A stretch of DNA of 64,000 nt, taken from assembly GCA_033220425.1 (NCBI GenBank), contig CM065646.1, positions 5,649,501 to 5,713,500 on the forward strand, in the 5' to 3' direction. Source of the stretch: Lepraria neglecta (lineage: Eukaryota > Ascomycota > Lecanoromycetes > Lecanorales > Stereocaulaceae). Each line of letters opens with the position of its first letter. The first letter of the stretch is position 1. Under the pieces are notes generated by a model, which worked only from the letters and a program-made list of their open reading frames with translations, had not been told where the DNA came from and did no database searches. The translations under genes were made by a program, and so were the position numbers. This document shows positions 33,761 through 45,604 of this stretch, one piece after another.

Positions 33761-33768
33761 TATAAATA
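33761..33768 (+). promoter_or_regulatory. Probable TATA box
   Basis: TATAAATA followed by a pyrimidine-rich stretch (CTCGTCCCCCCTCC), about 220 bp before the favoured start of the next gene and 37 bp before an earlier ATG. Confidence 0.5.
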
Positions 33769-33982
33769 CCTCGTCCCCCCTCCTCTACAATACAATCTCT
33801 GTCAATGCGATCTCTCTTTGTGTTACTAATCTCTTCGCCATTGCCACCGCCATCGCCAGGAACACCTGCCACAACACCCACCATAACACAAGCCAGTCGT
33901 AGTGTCATGAGACCTCTCAAAATTACACCCCTTGGTCCCACTTCAATTTCCCGACATCTATCTAAACTCGAGGCTCCGATCC

Positions 33983-35035
33983 ATGTCGACAAATCTCAGC
34001 ACAACTCAAACCCACCAATCGGAAATGCTAACACACATCAAATCCGAGGCTCAGCCTCGGGCCATCAAAATCCAAGCCGCACATTGGGACAGCAAGATTG
34101 GCTTGAACGAGTACATCAATCGGACTGCTTCATCTTCCCCCCAATCGACTCCCTCGCCTCCACCCACACTCTCAATCTCACGATCATCAACGCCATCACC
34201 CAGCAACGCCACCGATCAAGACGATGACCTCCTCCTACATCCACCACCCCGCACCGCGACAATCGCGCTCCAGTCTCGCAAAGCTCTTCGCGCCGCGCTC
34301 CGCGCTGATCCCAAGGCAAAAGATTGGAGACCTGACAACACAATTCGCTTACTCCCTGCTATCGCTCATATAAAGATCGATGTTGCTGCTGGCATCACCC
34401 TGGATCCGAGGCAGGTGCTTCCACCAGCTGTGCCAAAGCGTGAACGAAAACATCTAGAGGCACGGCTACTAGAGGTGGGCTTAATTAACGACCAGCTACC
34501 GAGAACGGGTCTGATTGATGCGAGCAAGGCCTGGCGGACTCAGATGCCGAAACTCGTTCCAGTCTTCATGTGGATAAAGCCGGAAACTTTCCACGGGCAC
34601 CAATATGATGTCGTTGATTCTGACGGCGATGCCGTCGACGAAGAATACGTGATGTGGAACGAAGGGCTTGAGACCGCTGAGGAGCGCAGGGAAGCAATAG
34701 ATGACTTGCAGCAGAGTGCGGTACTAGAGATGGAACAAATTGATAGGGAGTTCAGGGAGCGAGCGAGGGAGTATAGACGGGAGAGAGTGGAGTGGGAGAT
34801 ATCGCTTGTGAAGAATGAGTGGGTGAAGAGGAAGAATTGTTCGCTGTTTAGGCCGGGGACGACGGTGTGGATGGTGCATTATGCTATGAGGCTTGGGAGG
34901 GGGAATTTGGAGAGGGAGGAAGGGCAAGTGGATGGGAATGTGCATGTTGGGACTCTGGGGGCGATTAGTCCGGAGGTTGAGAGGGAGATTAGGGGGTCGC
35001 AGGAGGAGGAGTGGGATGACGGGGGATTTGTGTGA
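33983..35035 (+). CDS. Conserved-looking hypothetical protein, 350 residues
   Basis: Single open frame. The first 90 residues are Ser/Thr/Pro-rich and acidic (disordered). The rest is ordered: RKALRAALRADPKAKDWRPD, TIRLLPAIAHIKIDVAAGIT, a Trp-rich middle (AWRTQMPKLVPVFMWIKPET), a long charged helix (EMEQIDREFRERAREYRRER) and KRKNCSLFRPGTTVWMVHYA. I do not recognise a family. No signal peptide or membrane segment. The start is uncertain: ATG 33932 is in frame further up, and a different frame opens at ATG 33805 and overlaps the first 240 bases, which would act as an upstream ORF if translated. Confidence 0.7.
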   Translation: MSTNLSTTQTHQSEMLTHIKSEAQPRAIKIQAAHWDSKIGLNEYINRTASSSPQSTPSPPPTLSISRSSTPSPSNATDQDDDLLLHPPPRTATIALQSRKALRAALRADPKAKDWRPDNTIRLLPAIAHIKIDVAAGITLDPRQVLPPAVPKRERKHLEARLLEVGLINDQLPRTGLIDASKAWRTQMPKLVPVFMWIKPETFHGHQYDVVDSDGDAVDEEYVMWNEGLETAEERREAIDDLQQSAVLEMEQIDREFRERAREYRRERVEWEISLVKNEWVKRKNCSLFRPGTTVWMVHYAMRLGRGNLEREEGQVDGNVHVGTLGAISPEVEREIRGSQEEEWDDGGFV

Positions 35036-35087
35036 GAGTCCTTACTAGCTGTGTTTAGTCTTGCTACAGTGGTCAATCTTGCTAAAG

Positions 35088-35530
35088 CGCGTATGCTAAT
35101 GGAAGATTTTATGCCAGCATTGCACAATATCGCCTCGGTATTAGCGCTCCCCACAGGCTCAACTAGCATTGGATGGCTATCGAACCGCCCAAAGTCCCAT
35201 GGCTGAAGTTGGACTATCGGCATGAGACCCTGAGATGGTTTCGGTGGTCCTAACATCCGACATTGCCGGCAAGTTCGACAAACTGTGACGTTGTCCTTAT
35301 GTCTCGTTGGCCAATAAAACCTACCGATGCATCGATTGACCGTGATGGCTCATATGGACTTGCCATAATGATGACACCTGCTTCGATTGCTCCATATCCA
35401 TTATGCATCAATCGTTCCATCACACTCAGATCCCCAACCCGCTTGTTTCAGTGTCCAAGCGCGCTTTCAATGCTTCCAATTCTTGACCGAGTTGGACGAT
35501 ATAAGGTACTTTCCCAATATATAACAACGA
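35088..35530 (-). mobile_element. Fossil fragment of a Ty3/gypsy-type LTR retrotransposon (integrase part)
   Basis: The minus strand shows remains of the integrase zinc-binding region and the start of the integrase core, in the style of fungal gypsy polyproteins (CRTCRQCR, then GPPKPSQGLMPIVQLQPWDF). Only this internal piece remains; no long terminal repeats or other parts were found nearby. It is clearly broken and old. Confidence 0.6.
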
Positions 35531-38019
35531 TCATCCAGTACCGCGTTGTGAGTCTCCATATTTGGTACTCTGAGAAGATTTATACAGAATCTTACTTCAC
35601 GAGGTGCACATAGATCATTTTATTGACATTATCATCAAGGCAAAATACCACATCCTCGTTCCTTGACGTGATAAGTATCGTGCCTCCGCAGGACGGAAAT
35701 CTCGTCTTTTTGGCTCTTTCGGTGGATTTTTGGCGAGGTGTAGCTGAGGTGTCGATGATGTTCGTAGCAGTGCAAAGAATCGATGGAGTTGATGATTCTT
35801 GATGGATTGGGTAAGAAGTCAGAAGTTGGTGATTGTGATGAGGGAAGGTGGTTGTCGTGAGTAAGAGTGAGATGAGAGAAACGAAAGTGAGCCAGCGAAG
35901 AAGTCTGGTTGATGAAACTGATTGTCTGGTAGCCCATTTGGCGCTGACTGCTCCAGAGTACAGGGCAAATTGTGTGCTCAGCTCTCTCTCACATCTCAGC
36001 GTAGATCGGTCATCGGTGGATGGCAACAAATTGCCATTTCGGGATGGCGGGTGCGCATGAATATGTCAAGACACCTTCGGCCAACGCGGAACGTGGTCTG
36101 AAGACTTCACCCGGAACTGCCTCGTGTCACGCCTTGGTCCCATATACGCCATCTTTCGAGAAGGTCGTCTCGACTGCTAAGGATAAACAAACACATGTCA
36201 TCACCGTCAGACTCCAGAAAAGGGGACAATGAAAAGGAGCCCTGTCATCTGGTTAAATGCTTAAAAAGAATCCAAAGTCATTGTAATAATCTGTCTTCCA
36301 TGCCAAAATTGGCGCGAAATTATCGGCACGGGTAGAATTCGCTGCTGCTCGAACGCGCGAAAGCGTGCCCAACGCAATTTCTTTGACTTGTTGCACCTTT
36401 TGGAATTGCAGGTTTACACCTTGATAGACGTAATAAACGGCTTCGAGCAAATTCTTTACCTGCTACCATGCTGAGCGTTGTGGTCATTGGCGCGCCTGAG
36501 ATATTCAATTTATTGTATGGATCGTGTTAGCGGAAATTTCAATGGAACATTAGAAACATCCATCTCTATGGAAATCAAAGCTTTATTTATCTTCCATAGA
36601 CGCACCAGGGAGAGACATCAACCCTTCAATTCTTCTTCGTTGCTAATCTGCCTTGACGCCTTTTGTGTGGCCCAATCTTGTCGTAAGCACCTTTATTGCT
36701 CCAGTATCCAAGAATACAACCGAAGGGATTTACTAGCAGACAGTTCGAAAGCTATTCATGTTACCGGGTGCTGGCTCCCTCCAGGACAACATTAGCTCGG
36801 CCTTGCGAGTTAGTACGGCTTTGCCCCTTGCCGATGGTGCGCCTCTACTTCTGATATATCAGATCATTGTCATGCCGTAAGCAATACATGTCTGCCTCTT
36901 TTTGACGCTTGCCTGATGTAGTAATGGTAGGGACTGGCGAGGGCATTGATCTTGCTTTATCGGTCTTTGACTCTTCGGCTTTTTTAGTCCGCTGCTACTC
37001 GAAGAAACTCTTCGTCTACGTCGCTCCGTATGCCTCTTGATTGTGCCAATGGATCGGTGCGTCAAACAACCCGTGGAAATCCGGTACACCTAGTTCGCCA
37101 CTTTCTCGAACGAGCGAGAAGCTCCTTAGCATGCGAATGATTGTGAGTACGTCGTCTGACTTTTCGCCTCAGTTGATAGGCAAAGCCAAAGCTGCCTCGA
37201 AATAAACAAGACCTTTGTCGGAGAGCTCTGCCATGGCCAAGTACAAGTTCTCCTGAATGCGGAACCTCCATCTCAAGGCTTTTCGCGACGTTCTCGTGAG
37301 TCTTTGACCATCGCTGGTCTTCACACCCGTCATTATCCCAGAATGTTTGTCTCCCTGTTGCTTGAGAGTCATGCTGTGATATACCAGCCGAGGGCGGCAC
37401 ATATTCGCCAGCTAATACCATATCAGCATGACCCATTCTTAACTGGTGGGGTGTATCCCTCTGCGTCTTCCAGGCTTGCGCGAATTCTTTCAATTTACAC
37501 ATAGACCACGCCGCCAGTGGAATCTCCAATTTGTCCAGACAACCGGCCGATGCTTGTGTTGCGGCAAGCTAATCACCACATTGAAAGTCAATTCGGATGC
37601 ATTGGGTAGGTAAGGCAACCAATCTTTGCCAGCATTCGTTGCCTTCGCCCTGGGCACCTCCTCCAATTCCTCTCTTAGTGCGAGCACTTCTCCACTATCC
37701 AATCATTCTAGGCTAGATATGCAGACAGCTGCTTGCTGTGCGTGATGCTGCCAAGTCCGAATAATTTTTCTCTGAGCCCCGTCTTTGATGTCATTACCTC
37801 ATTCACGACCGGAAGCCATCGCATGTAGTCACCTATAGAACGGCTGCACGCTGAAGTCCTTGCCCCATTGCTCTGATATACGGGTAGTGTCGCTCCAGCG
37901 AATGATAAGATTTCCGCGTAGACAAGGATTAATGTTACTCAAATAGTCTCTTACCCCCGCGGTAATGGAGTTCTAAGGCGATTCAGCTAGTGAGTTGAGT
38001 AAAATGCCGAAGACTATTG
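35531..38019. other. Accessory, decayed region
   Basis: Short protein-like scraps on the minus strand (for example 37490-37702, with EVLALREELEEVPRAKATNA and WLPYLPNASELTFNVVISLP; and 37062-37529) but no assembled gene. These may be pieces of a degraded multidomain fungal gene; I cannot name it. Confidence 0.35.
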
Positions 38020-39629
38020 TTAGTCGGGTGGCAAGAAGCTAATTGACCTCGCCCTCCTCCTGTTCCTCGAAGACGGCGTTAGTGGTGTATCCTCGTCACT
38101 TGCATAGATAGACCAAGCCGTAAGGCCAAAAGCGGTTTCGAAGCTCTTACCCTCGTGAGTGAAGATCCGCTTCCCATGGACTGCGGAGGAGCGGCCAAGC
38201 TTGGTACGGACCGTGTCACGAATCTCTCGTGCGTTATCGAAGGCTGTCTTTGCCTCGGCGTGGTAGTCGTTGGCTTTGGTGATGTCGATGGCGTCTGCGG
38301 AAATCATCTTGGACTTGACGCCCTTTTGAACCAACGGAAGGGCCTTGGAGAGGATTCTGCTGTTGTTCATGAAGGCACGGTGTAGGGTCAATGCGGTGGC
38401 ATCGAGTCGTTCGGCGGCTAAGGCAACCTCAGTGTAGTCTTCAATTAGGTCTTGGAGACATTTGACGGTGAGCTTCAGGGTCTGTCCGAGGGCCTCGTAG
38501 CTCTCTTCGAATTCTTTGATGCCGATCTTCCCTTTTCCCTTGTCGTTGGCGGGCGGCATCATTGGCTCTGGAGTCGGAGATAGACCCGGCATATCCTGAC
38601 CTGAGGAGGCTGATGGCTTAGATTCGTGCTTTGAGGTATCTTGGGATGATGGAAGCGCACATTGCCTCGGTAGCGTCCTCGCCCACACGAGCAACATTCA
38701 GTTCCGCACGATCAGAAGAGAGCCCACAAGCATTGTCCTTGTTCTCATGCCACTGCAATGATATTTTTGGCCTGCGAGGTTGGCCATGAAACGACGCGCA
38801 AGGCAACTTGCTGTTGTCGAAAATGAACTGTGCTTTCATGGATAAGGACCTGATTTGAAGTCGAAGACGGGCTTGCCAACGCATGGTTTGACGTTTTCAA
38901 CGAACGAAAGGCGGCATCTTTGGGAGGAACTGACTTGATACTCGGTAATATTCTGCACCTTTGCCTGTCGGATGTCGACGAACATCTGTCCATCCTTGTC
39001 ATCGGCTGGGTATTTTCCTTCGTTCTCCACAAGCCACTTGGCCATTTCGACGAAAGCTTTGTTGATAAAGTCGATCAGATACATGCCTCCCTTGCGAAAA
39101 TAGAGCAGGACATGCGCTCCTTTCGGGGCATTCTTCGCACTCTTAGCCTTGGTGATCAGCGTCGATGCAGAGCTGGCAACTTTCTCTTTCTGTTCGACCT
39201 CCTTGATTTTTTGTATGAAGGCTTGTACTGTTCGGAGTCATTGGGTTGGGGCAAGACACTAGGCAACCAGAGGTTGCATAAGCTTTTGGCTTTATTTTGT
39301 AGCTATGAAGAAATACACGTGGCTTGTAGGGGGAGAAGAAAAGGCCGTTGTTGCCCTTTGGTTGGACCTGATATATCCATTTGGTGGGTCCGCTACCGCG
39401 TTAATGCTTATCCGTCACGGGTAGACTGCGAGCATCGAAGGCCAACACTTTGAGGTTGGGTAGTTTACCAGTAGTTTTTGCCAAGAGAGCCCTCTGGGCA
39501 GAGTTTCACCACAACTAGCTTATCTGGTACGATTTCGATGTTGATTTTCCTGATGGGAATTATGGGTGATTGATCGGAGGGAGGTTTGGCTGATGCGTGA
39601 CCGGCTGAGCCGACTCCCCCAACGTCCAT
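38020..39629 (-). CDS. Orphan multi-exon gene of unknown function
   Basis: Several minus-strand blocks look coding and can be linked by splice sites, though not all are certain. They are: about 39469-39629 (INIEIVPDKLVVVKLCPEGS); 39268-39392 (GPTKWIYQVQPKGNNGLFFS), joined in phase through GTAAAC...TAG; about 38935-39227 (AFIQKIKEVEQKEKVASSAS; HVLLYFRKGGMYLIDFINKA); about 38680-38884 (RPKISLQWHENKDNACGLSS); and a last exon from about 38675 to 38020, helical (YEALGQTLKLTVKCLQDLIE) with a basic tail. I do not recognise any family. The intron between the second and third blocks would be only 40 bp if placed as the frames suggest, so the exon map is provisional. No signal peptide or membrane segment. 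Confidence 0.5.
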
Positions 39630-39763
39630 GTGAAGTTTTGCGGACCTCTTGATGCTAATCACCCTGCATTCTGTGCCTTCCTGTACTGTATTTGTACTGT
39701 ACTAGAGGTGAAGGGTTACACAAATATAGCTGGTAGAATGCCTGACGATCATGATGATCAGTT

Positions 39764-41400
39764 TCAGTTCAACCCTTGCAAGAGCTCATCAAATGCCCCC
39801 AACTTTCGTGTTGAGGTATTCGGCATCGACTTGTCAAATAGACCAGCGCTGGCTCTCCTCCCTGCTTCCGCTTCTCCAAGAAGGGCAATGCCTGCGAGAG
39901 TCAATTTACCCATCCTGATGAGCTGTGAAAAGTCGTCCAAGCAATGCGGAAGATTGGTCTTCGTGGTCTTGAGGATCTGGACCTCGCTGTGAAGAAATTC
40001 TGGCACGCCTACGTTGACCGCCTCCTGGTAACATTCTTCCTCAACTCATCAACAGAAAAGGCGTTGAATGAATACACTCTGCTCCACTTCGCTTGCGATT
40101 TCTCCTTTATGCTGGCTCATGCAACAGTCCAGTAGAGTAAGTACATCACCTGGAGCGGTGTCGATGGTGATTCTCTTTACAACGCTGAAATACTCGGACT
40201 CAGCTTAAGGAAAAAGGAGCCCCCAGAGACCTGAAAAAAGAGGCCGACGAGGGTTTCCCACCTCAGTCTTTTCTCTACCCACCCCGGCTTCTCATACTTC
40301 TAGCAGAGTAAGAGGGGAGATTGCCACAACATCAAAAGTATAGGGACCTTGAGCTTGTGCTTTCGTCATTTTGCCACACCAGGAGAGATAGCTTCGCTTT
40401 CAATTAAGAAGAAATGCGGAGAGGGAATGAATAGAAAGAGAGTAAAGGGCATTTATAGGAACCTCAAAGGCGACCTTGGTCACCTTTTGAAGCGGGAATG
40501 ATTGAAATAAACAAGGCCCTTGGCGTCCCTAGCTGCGACAAATGGGTCAGTCTGGTTGGGATCACTGACAATGACAACCTTTCTCAGACTATGAATAACC
40601 TTGGATATGACATCACCTGGCGCAGTGTCAAGGGTAATTCTCTTCACGTCGTTGAAGTGGTGAAGTGGTGAAGCTCAGCCAGTGAGATCCGAAAACAAAG
40701 ACTTGAGTGTTCGCAGCGGACGACTCGTCTTGATGCTGAGAGCTTGATCTTTTGCCCAGCTCATGCCGCGCTCTGAATCATCGTGGTCTGTAATCGCAAG
40801 AGTATGACAATATGGATGGCACTGAAGCGTAGAATTTGTGCTTGGCGTGAAGTAAGTGGGTGCTGCCGAGGTTGCTCAACGAGCCTGCCAGGTAGTCAGA
40901 TCACTGCGCAGAATTCAGTACTCCTCGCTCAAATTCTTCAAGTCTTAGGTAATGCCCGCTTAAGACGCGACCCATCATTGCGTCGAGATCAACACGTCCA
41001 TCGATATAGGAGATTTGACGAAACATCCATGCTTCATACTGGCTCATGCAACAGTCACGCAGGTTGAGCACATCACCTCGCGCCATGTCAACTGAGGACA
41101 TCTTTACTTGGTAGAAGGGCGAAAGCTTAGCTAGAGCAGCCACTACCTCCCAGAGAGCGGAAAAAACATGCCAACGATTGATTCCTACCGCAGTCTCTTC
41201 TCTGCCCGCCCCGGCTTCTCGTATTTTTGGTAGCGGAGAATGGTCGCTACAAAATGGAAGTACATGAACCTTGAGCCTGGTCTCTTGTCATTCACCATGA
41301 AAGATAGCTTCATTACCTGGTAAGAAAAGCGGAGAGGAAATGAAACCAATAAGAGTAAAGGGTATGTATCCACAACAGCACCCCAGAATGTGTAGCATGT
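39764..41400 (-). pseudogene. Array of three diverged repeats with a caspase-like motif
   Basis: Related segments lie at about 40105-40455, 40600-40685 (core only) and 41035-41370. On the minus strand they read SVVKRITIDTAPGDVLTLLD-CCMSQ, DVKRITLDTAPGDVI and VKMSSVDMARGDVLNLRDCC. The hydrophobic strand ending in D-C-C resembles the p20 end of caspase-like (C14) domains found in many fungal genes (DVLLLLDCC), which is my tentative reading. Upstream of two copies, a shared R/K-Y-E-K-P-G-W/R-x-E-K-R-L stretch occurs. Stops interrupt the copies. The frame at 39764-40006 could be the downstream part of the first copy. Confidence 0.4.
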
Positions 41401-41870
41401 CTCCATCTGTTCCACGGAGGTAGTTAGACACGTCTTCGTATGTATATATAAGTCAAGGCATAAGGCGACATGCAGATGATGAGAGCACGCAGAGGAGCTT
41501 AGCGTTATGGGAGTGATGGGAGAATGGGTGTGGATGTGTGCTTGGGAGATGTTAGGAAGAAGAGAAGGGATGGGGATGTTGCTGGGGTTTATATAGTGCA
41601 GAGTGACAAACAGATGTTCCTTGTGACGATGAAGGAAAACTGTATTGTAACAATTGCAAATGAAAGCGGCTGTGATGAATGCATTGATCCATGAGTCAAG
41701 ACTTCACGCTCAACAAGCTTGTTCACCGGTGAGCTCTATCACAGCACGCAGACTGAACTGATGGAATGAATTGCTTGCATTGCATAATGGGTATCGTGAA
41801 ATGAACGAAAGCCTCCAGGTACTGTAAAGATAAGAAAACCGAGATGCTCGCACCAGAAGACAAGTCCTAC
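41401..41870. other. Intergenic region
   Basis: TATATATAA at about 41440 and TTTATATAGTG at about 41588 are possible core-promoter elements, but no gene start fits them. Otherwise nothing. Confidence 0.4.
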
Positions 41871-44169
41871 TCAAGCCTCCCCCAAAGACTCCTGAAGCAG
41901 GTTGTTATCGACGCTCACGGCTTCAACATGGTTCGAAAGCCTGTTCTCTGCCTTCTTTCCGCGCACCGAGCCTGCTTGCTTTCCATCGACAGCACTCAAC
42001 GCATCTTTGGCTCTGAGATTTGACGTAGAAGTTGCTGGTGCAACACCCCACTTCCCGAACATCCAGCCGCCGACGCGTTTGCCAAGGGTAGATTTCTCGG
42101 TTGTCGCAGTATCTGCCGTGGTGGTGGGGCTCGTCCTAAGAAGTAAACGATTGTAGTCGCTGGTACTGTAACCTCGTGTATGAGAGCGGTAAGCAACAGC
42201 TTCCGTTGAGCTAGTGATTGGACCTGCAGACGTAGTAGATGCACCTAGTGAAGTTCGAGGAGTGAAACTGTTACCGCCAAGGTACTGGGAGCCTTTTGAT
42301 CGTAGTTTGAGGATGTCGACTCCGCGGCTCGAAAGCATGCTTTCGTGTGAAGATGCTCTGTGTAGTCGAGGGCGCATTGGTTGCATTGGTGTGTAAGTTT
42401 CTTCGACGTTATGATCAGGATTAGAGTCCTTGGTGGAAGGTCGTGTTGCCGCATCATCTTCCGGTTCTTCTAATATGGTACTGTGTTCCAATAGTGGGAA
42501 TGTTGGGTTATCCATATAATCATCCTTGAAATCTAGGTCCGTAGCTTCAAGCACGCCAGATATGCTTTGCGGAGCATTTGATGCATGAGTGGATAGACTC
42601 CTCATAGACAAATCTGAATCACGTTTAGGACGCCTTGGATACAAGTATGGTGATCCCAGAGTGGTGGAACCAGGCGTTGTAGGTCTTGATGAGTTCATGG
42701 TATCGTCCATGCGATCGAAGAGTGACATGTCCTGGAATGGGGAACAAGGAGAGCTTGGTAGTGACGAGGCGGCAGTTGATGAAGGAGCTTGCAAGGACCC
42801 CTGAGACCATCGATACGAGTGAGACGGTTGTGAAGGCGGAGGGATACTGACTGAGATTTGTGAGAGGATAGTGGCAGCAGATGAAGATGGTGTGAGTCGC
42901 ATATTCTGAGAGCTGGATATTCTTCGGGGAGTATTAGAGCCAGAGGATAGTGTACGCACACCTGGTGAAGTGATGTTTCTCCGTTTCTTTGGCCTTCCCA
43001 CAAGAGATCGTTCTCTGGTGAACTTGGCTACTGGGGCTGCGTGATAATGATGATGAACATGGAAGTCAGGTTTGGCTTCGGTAGGAGGCGTTCCAGCAAG
43101 TTCGCTGTTGAGGTCTTCGCCTGCGCAATGCATGCCCGACCTCACGGTGACTGGCTGGTGCAGCAGCATCTGCTCGCGAAGATTCTCCACCTCTTCATTG
43201 GAGCCCACTAGCATCTCTCGTAGCTCGACGATGCCCAGTTGCAAGTTGGCGTTATCCTGGAGAATATCTTTGACGAAGTGCGACACCACACTGTTGCTCC
43301 CGTTCCTCTCAAGCGTTGTTGCGGCCGCTGCTCCCTTTAGTCGATCTGCTGCGTTCTCTAACTCCCTTTCGACCGCTCTCCGCCTCTCAAATCTTGCCAC
43401 AACCTCAGCATGCCTTGCGCGCTCCTCTCTTGCCTCTCTTTCTATACGATCCACCTGCTCTTGCAATGTGCCAATAATCCTCTCAGCACCCTTCCACCGT
43501 TGAACAGCCGTCCGCTCCAGATCCTCAGTGGATGTCAACTGATTATGGAGCTCATTCTGTTCTCTTTCCATAGCAGTCAGCTGTTCCTCAAGCTGCGAGG
43601 TCTGTGCTGCGAGGACAGTTAACCTTTCTAGTTCCTTACGCGTAGACTTGAGCGTAGTATTGAGGGACAAGATTTGGGCGTCGGCGTTGGAGACTGTCCC
43701 ATTCATCTCTTCAAGTTGATCCAATAGATATCGATTCTCCTCTATCGTCCGAGCATTTGCGGCCTCCAGCTCCTTCTTATCATTCTCGAGCTTGTCAATA
43801 CTGGCTCCCATCTTCCTTCGCTGCTCCTCCGCCTCAGCCATATAAGCCTCATGTCGGGAGAGAAGAGCCTGCAGCGGAAAAGTCAGCGAACAGTCCGCCG
43901 AGAGCGTGCGAATATGGGCCTCTGAAGACCGAGGCATTGTACTGGAAGGATGGTTTAAGATGTGTACTTACTTGACCTATTTGCGCCGCACGCTGTAGGT
44001 CCTTCTCCAGGCCTTCCATGGCGGCATTGTTGTGTTCCAGATATGCGCACAGTTCTCGGCCACAACAGCAGGTTGCTGGGCGCTCCATGCTTCGCATTCC
44101 ACCAAGAGATTGCGATAACAGCGAATCTAGGGTAGCGGATGCCGCTGAAGGGACCGCTGATTGCGCCAT
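41871..44169 (-). CDS. Coiled-coil scaffold-like protein of unknown function
   Basis: Two exons (43972-44169, 41871-43868) join to 731 residues. Residues about 1-65 include CCCGRELCAYLEHNNAAMEG. Residues 67-300 form a long coiled coil rich in Glu/Gln/Leu (LENDKKELEAANARTIEENR; LEEQLTAMEREQNELHNQLT). After it come a His-rich motif (FHVHHHYHAAP) and a basic patch (GRPKKRRN), then about 400 residues of Ser/Thr/Pro-rich, probably phosphorylated, disordered sequence. The layout suggests a cytoskeletal or spindle-pole scaffold, but I cannot assign a family. No membrane segment. Confidence 0.8.
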
Positions 44170-44929
44170 GTTACCGATATTTACTCGTAATAGTAGGCCC
44201 ACGATGCTTCTTCATTGTCAAAGCGATGTTACAGCTTATCGAGACGTGAGGGGTGGCTGGATGGGACAGGGGCGCATGTTTGAAGGCTCGTGATGTTGGA
44301 GCGGATGATTGAAGATGATTCGCCCAGCCTCTCTCTACACACGCCAAGTCTCACAGTCACATGACAGAACAACATCGTCGTCTGTGCTACGATCAAGAAT
44401 AGACTGAAGACAGACTGAAGATAGCATTCTAATGAAGGGTTACTTTCAATCTTGGGCTATGGTGATTGCACTTCCTGTAAAGTCAACTTCCTGCAATATC
44501 TTCTTGACCATGGAACCGGAGATGAGATACTTGATCGTAAAGCCATACTCTTAGTAGACATCAGTTTCATTCCCTTGTGCCAGACAGTAATAAGTAGTGC
44601 AGCACGTATCAGCAACTCGAGGACGTCCTCCCCTTCACGTCATCGCAGGCCAGTCTATGGAGCACTCTCAGTCCGTTCTAAGAGCGTATTCCCATTATAC
44701 TGAGCATGACCAACTTCCAGCTCCTCGTCCAGTTTCTCTAGTGGGTGCCTAAAGCCATCACAGTTTCCCGTAGCGTCGTTTCTCGTGTGGTGGTGGGATA
44801 TGGCCCAATAAACTCGACGTCTTCTGGGCGATCTTGCTCATCTAGCAGTCCTCCCCCAGAACAAGCACCCCATGAGGAACTTAAACGACGACCTCGATTC
44901 TCAAATCCTGCTCTTATCCCATATCCAAG
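44170..44929. other. Intergenic region
   Basis: Upstream of the coiled-coil gene and downstream of PET117. No gene supported. Confidence 0.4.
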
Positions 44930-45236
44930 TCACGGACTTCCCCCACCCTCCCCATCATGCACCTTCTGCACCTTCCGATACTCCTCCTCAAGCGCCCTCT
45001 GCATCTCAAAGTCCGCCTGGCGTTCTTTCTTAATCCGCTGCTGCTCGATATCTCGTACGACGCCCGCATGCATTGCCTGTAGACCGTAAGCCAAGAGTAG
45101 ACAAGTGGCACTGGACTCGGATTTGAGCTTGGATACTCACAGCTTTCTCCGATTGCTGCTGGTAATGAACGAGCACGACGATGCCAATGGCTCCTAGAGA
45201 TGTCCCAGCGAGCGTGAGCTTGGATGCTCTGGACAT
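44930..45236 (-). CDS. PET117: Cytochrome c oxidase assembly protein PET117
   Basis: Two exons (45141-45236, 44930-45076) join to 80 residues. The family pattern is clear: MSRASKLTLAGTSLGAIGIV gives one N-terminal membrane helix that doubles as mitochondrial signal, then VHYQQQSEKA, the MHAGVVRDIEQQRIKKERQ block and a charged coiled-coil end (FEMQRALEEEYRKVQKVH). Pet117 sits in the mitochondrial inner membrane and in yeast and humans works with the haem a synthase Cox15 during complex IV assembly. Confidence 0.93.
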
Positions 45237-45555
45237 GCTAAGTGTGTATAAAGGGTGTAAGTGTAGGAATGTGAAGGAGAAATATCGAGGTCGAGTGAAT
45301 GACGACGGAAGGATGCTTGGCATCTCAAAGGCGACAGCCCCCAGCTCAGTCGAAGCTCGCTCGGGGGCTGCCGCTTTAGCGAGGGAGCTGGGTGAGCAGG
45401 GGTGATGCGGGCAAGAAGTGTAAAAAAGTGAAGGGTAGGCTTGAAAAGAGTAGGGTCTTGAAAAGAGTAGGGTGGGGACTTAAGGGAGTAGGGACGTTGA
45501 GGGATTTGAGCGAGTAGGAACTCTGAGCGCGTAAGGAGCCGTAGGGATTTTAAGC

Positions 45556-45602
<47 letters not shown>

Positions 45603-45604
45603 TC
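45556..45604 (+). repeat. (CTTT)12 microsatellite
   Basis: Pure CTTT repeats. On the minus strand it is (AAAG)n directly after the 3' end of the LINE and may be the element's own tail. Confidence 0.95.

Noticed and set aside
35592-36029. 145-codon minus-strand frame
   Set aside because: Low-complexity Ser/Thr/His text without domain or splice support, next to a fossil integrase piece.
36859-37702. Minus-strand frames as a complete gene
   Set aside because: Pieces look protein-like but stops and missing splice sites prevent joining; kept only as scraps in the region note.
45556-45604. CTTT repeat as a CRISPR-like or regulatory array
   Set aside because: Pure tetranucleotide microsatellite without spacers; best explained as the LINE tail or slippage.
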